Below are positions 6,762-7,178 of a stretch of 7,178 nt of DNA, in pieces. The stretch spans positions 10,674 to 17,851 of the forward strand of contig DQHR01000187.1 of NCBI GenBank assembly GCA_003531155.1. Direction: 5' to 3'. The translations under genes were made by a program, and so were the position numbers. Positions within the stretch are counted from its first letter, which is position 1; every line of letters begins with the position of its first letter. The notes under the pieces were generated by a model. That model had not been told where the DNA came from. It did no database searches and saw only the letters and a program-made list of their open reading frames with translations. Source of the DNA: Bacteroidales bacterium (GTDB taxonomy: Bacteria; Bacteroidota; Bacteroidia; Bacteroidales; Tenuifilaceae).

Positions 6762-6854
6762 GTTGATAAGTTGACAAGTAGATATGTTGATTTATTCAAT
6801 AAACAAACCCTCTATTAAGTTGTTAGTATACTCTAACTAATAACTAATTACATC
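6762..6854 (+). other. Spacer between the MATE and VOC genes, with a 7-bp tandem repeat
   Basis: This AT-rich spacer has no TAnnTTTG match and no terminator-like hairpin. AACTAAT is repeated in tandem at 6835-6841 and 6842-6848, ending six bases before the VOC start codon. GTTAG/CTAAC (6822-6826 and 6833-6837) is a 5-bp inverted repeat with a 6-nt loop, too weak for termination. The lack of a terminator fits co-transcription with the transporter, but a non-consensus promoter cannot be excluded. Confidence 0.5.
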
Positions 6855-7178
6855 ATGTCACGAGTTAGCATTTATCTTAATTTCTCGAGAAATACCGAGG
6901 AGGTATTTAATTTTTATCGTTCAGTATTTGGTGGTGAGTTCAGCAGTGGTGGAATTGCTCGATTCAGAGATATACCTCCAGCTGATGGAATGCCTCCTAT
7001 TGCCGAAACGGATAAAGATTTAGTAATGCATATCGAGCTACCAATTCTTGGAGGGTTTAAATTGATGGGAACCGATGCCCCAGAGTCAATGGGATTTAAG
7101 GTTAACCAAGGGAACAATGTTTACATCAACCTTGAGCCAGATACTCGTAAAGAGACCAAGCGGTTGTTCGATGCTCTC
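6855..7178 (+). CDS. VOC-fold (PhnB/glyoxalase-like) protein, partial (C-terminus outside window)
   Basis: The first 108 codons of a VOC-superfamily protein of the PhnB-like type, a small cytoplasmic beta-alpha-beta-beta-beta fold; the full family length is about 140-150 residues, so most of it is present. It starts at ATG 6855 (MSRVSIYLNFSRNTEEVF) and is open at the right edge. Family features are YLNF followed by the helix EEVFNFYRSVFGGEF (15-29), the strand DLVMHIEL (55-62) with H59 at a position often linked to metal binding, GGFKLMGTDAPE (66-77), and NVYINLEPDTRKETKRLFDAL. Many PhnB-like proteins have no known reaction, and the name does not imply phosphonate metabolism: no phn genes are nearby. 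The purine-rich AGG-type sequence before the ATG is absent. It lies 93 bp after the MATE gene on the same strand and may share its transcript. Confidence 0.9.
   Translation, partial: MSRVSIYLNFSRNTEEVFNFYRSVFGGEFSSGGIARFRDIPPADGMPPIAETDKDLVMHIELPILGGFKLMGTDAPESMGFKVNQGNNVYINLEPDTRKETKRLFDAL

Noticed and set aside
6822..6837. Hairpin GTTAG-6 nt-CTAAC as a terminator for the MATE gene
   Set aside because: Only a 5-bp AT-rich stem with no T run after it.
6914..7117. Minus-strand open frame of 67 codons opposite the VOC gene
   Set aside because: The plus-strand frame gives a clear VOC protein; the antisense frame has low-complexity Pro/Ser/Gly content and no recognisable motif.

Overview
The window looks like an AT-rich chromosomal segment from a member of the Bacteroidota, probably the order Bacteroidales or a relative. 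The reasons are: near-absence of Shine-Dalgarno sequences before the genes, two exact matches to the Bacteroidota -7 promoter element TAnnTTTG, a secreted prolyl-tripeptidyl-peptidase-type S9 enzyme, and an ABCG-like ATPase with an N-terminal TerB-like region of a kind I know mainly from this phylum. The exact genus cannot be read from the sequence. I see no mobile element, CRISPR array, rRNA or tRNA.

Left arm (1-2961, minus strand): a compact, apparently co-transcribed set of three genes read right to left. They encode a roughly 300-residue lipoprotein, a small exported protein with a beta-rich pattern, and an ABC exporter ATPase that runs off the left edge (520 codons seen). The gaps are 20 and 39 bp. 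The ATPase carries a helical TerB-like region and a beta-rich, possibly FHA-like region ahead of an ABCG/White-type nucleotide-binding domain. The two small partners have no function I can name. This is the best candidate in the window for an undescribed envelope export or maintenance system.

Middle (2962-5381): a 235-bp divergent intergenic region holds a -7 element next to a 15-bp palindrome. It drives a secreted S9B serine peptidase of 714 residues whose catalytic Ser/Asp/His spacing matches what I recall for Porphyromonas gingivalis prolyl tripeptidyl peptidase. Its stop codon is followed directly by a 17-bp hairpin terminator.

Right arm (5382-7178, plus strand): a promoter lies immediately after the terminator, followed by a MATE-family efflux transporter that appears to start at TTG, then a 93-bp spacer and the first 108 codons of a PhnB-like VOC-fold protein cut by the right edge. 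These genes look like ordinary housekeeping or accessory functions with no evident link to the left operon.
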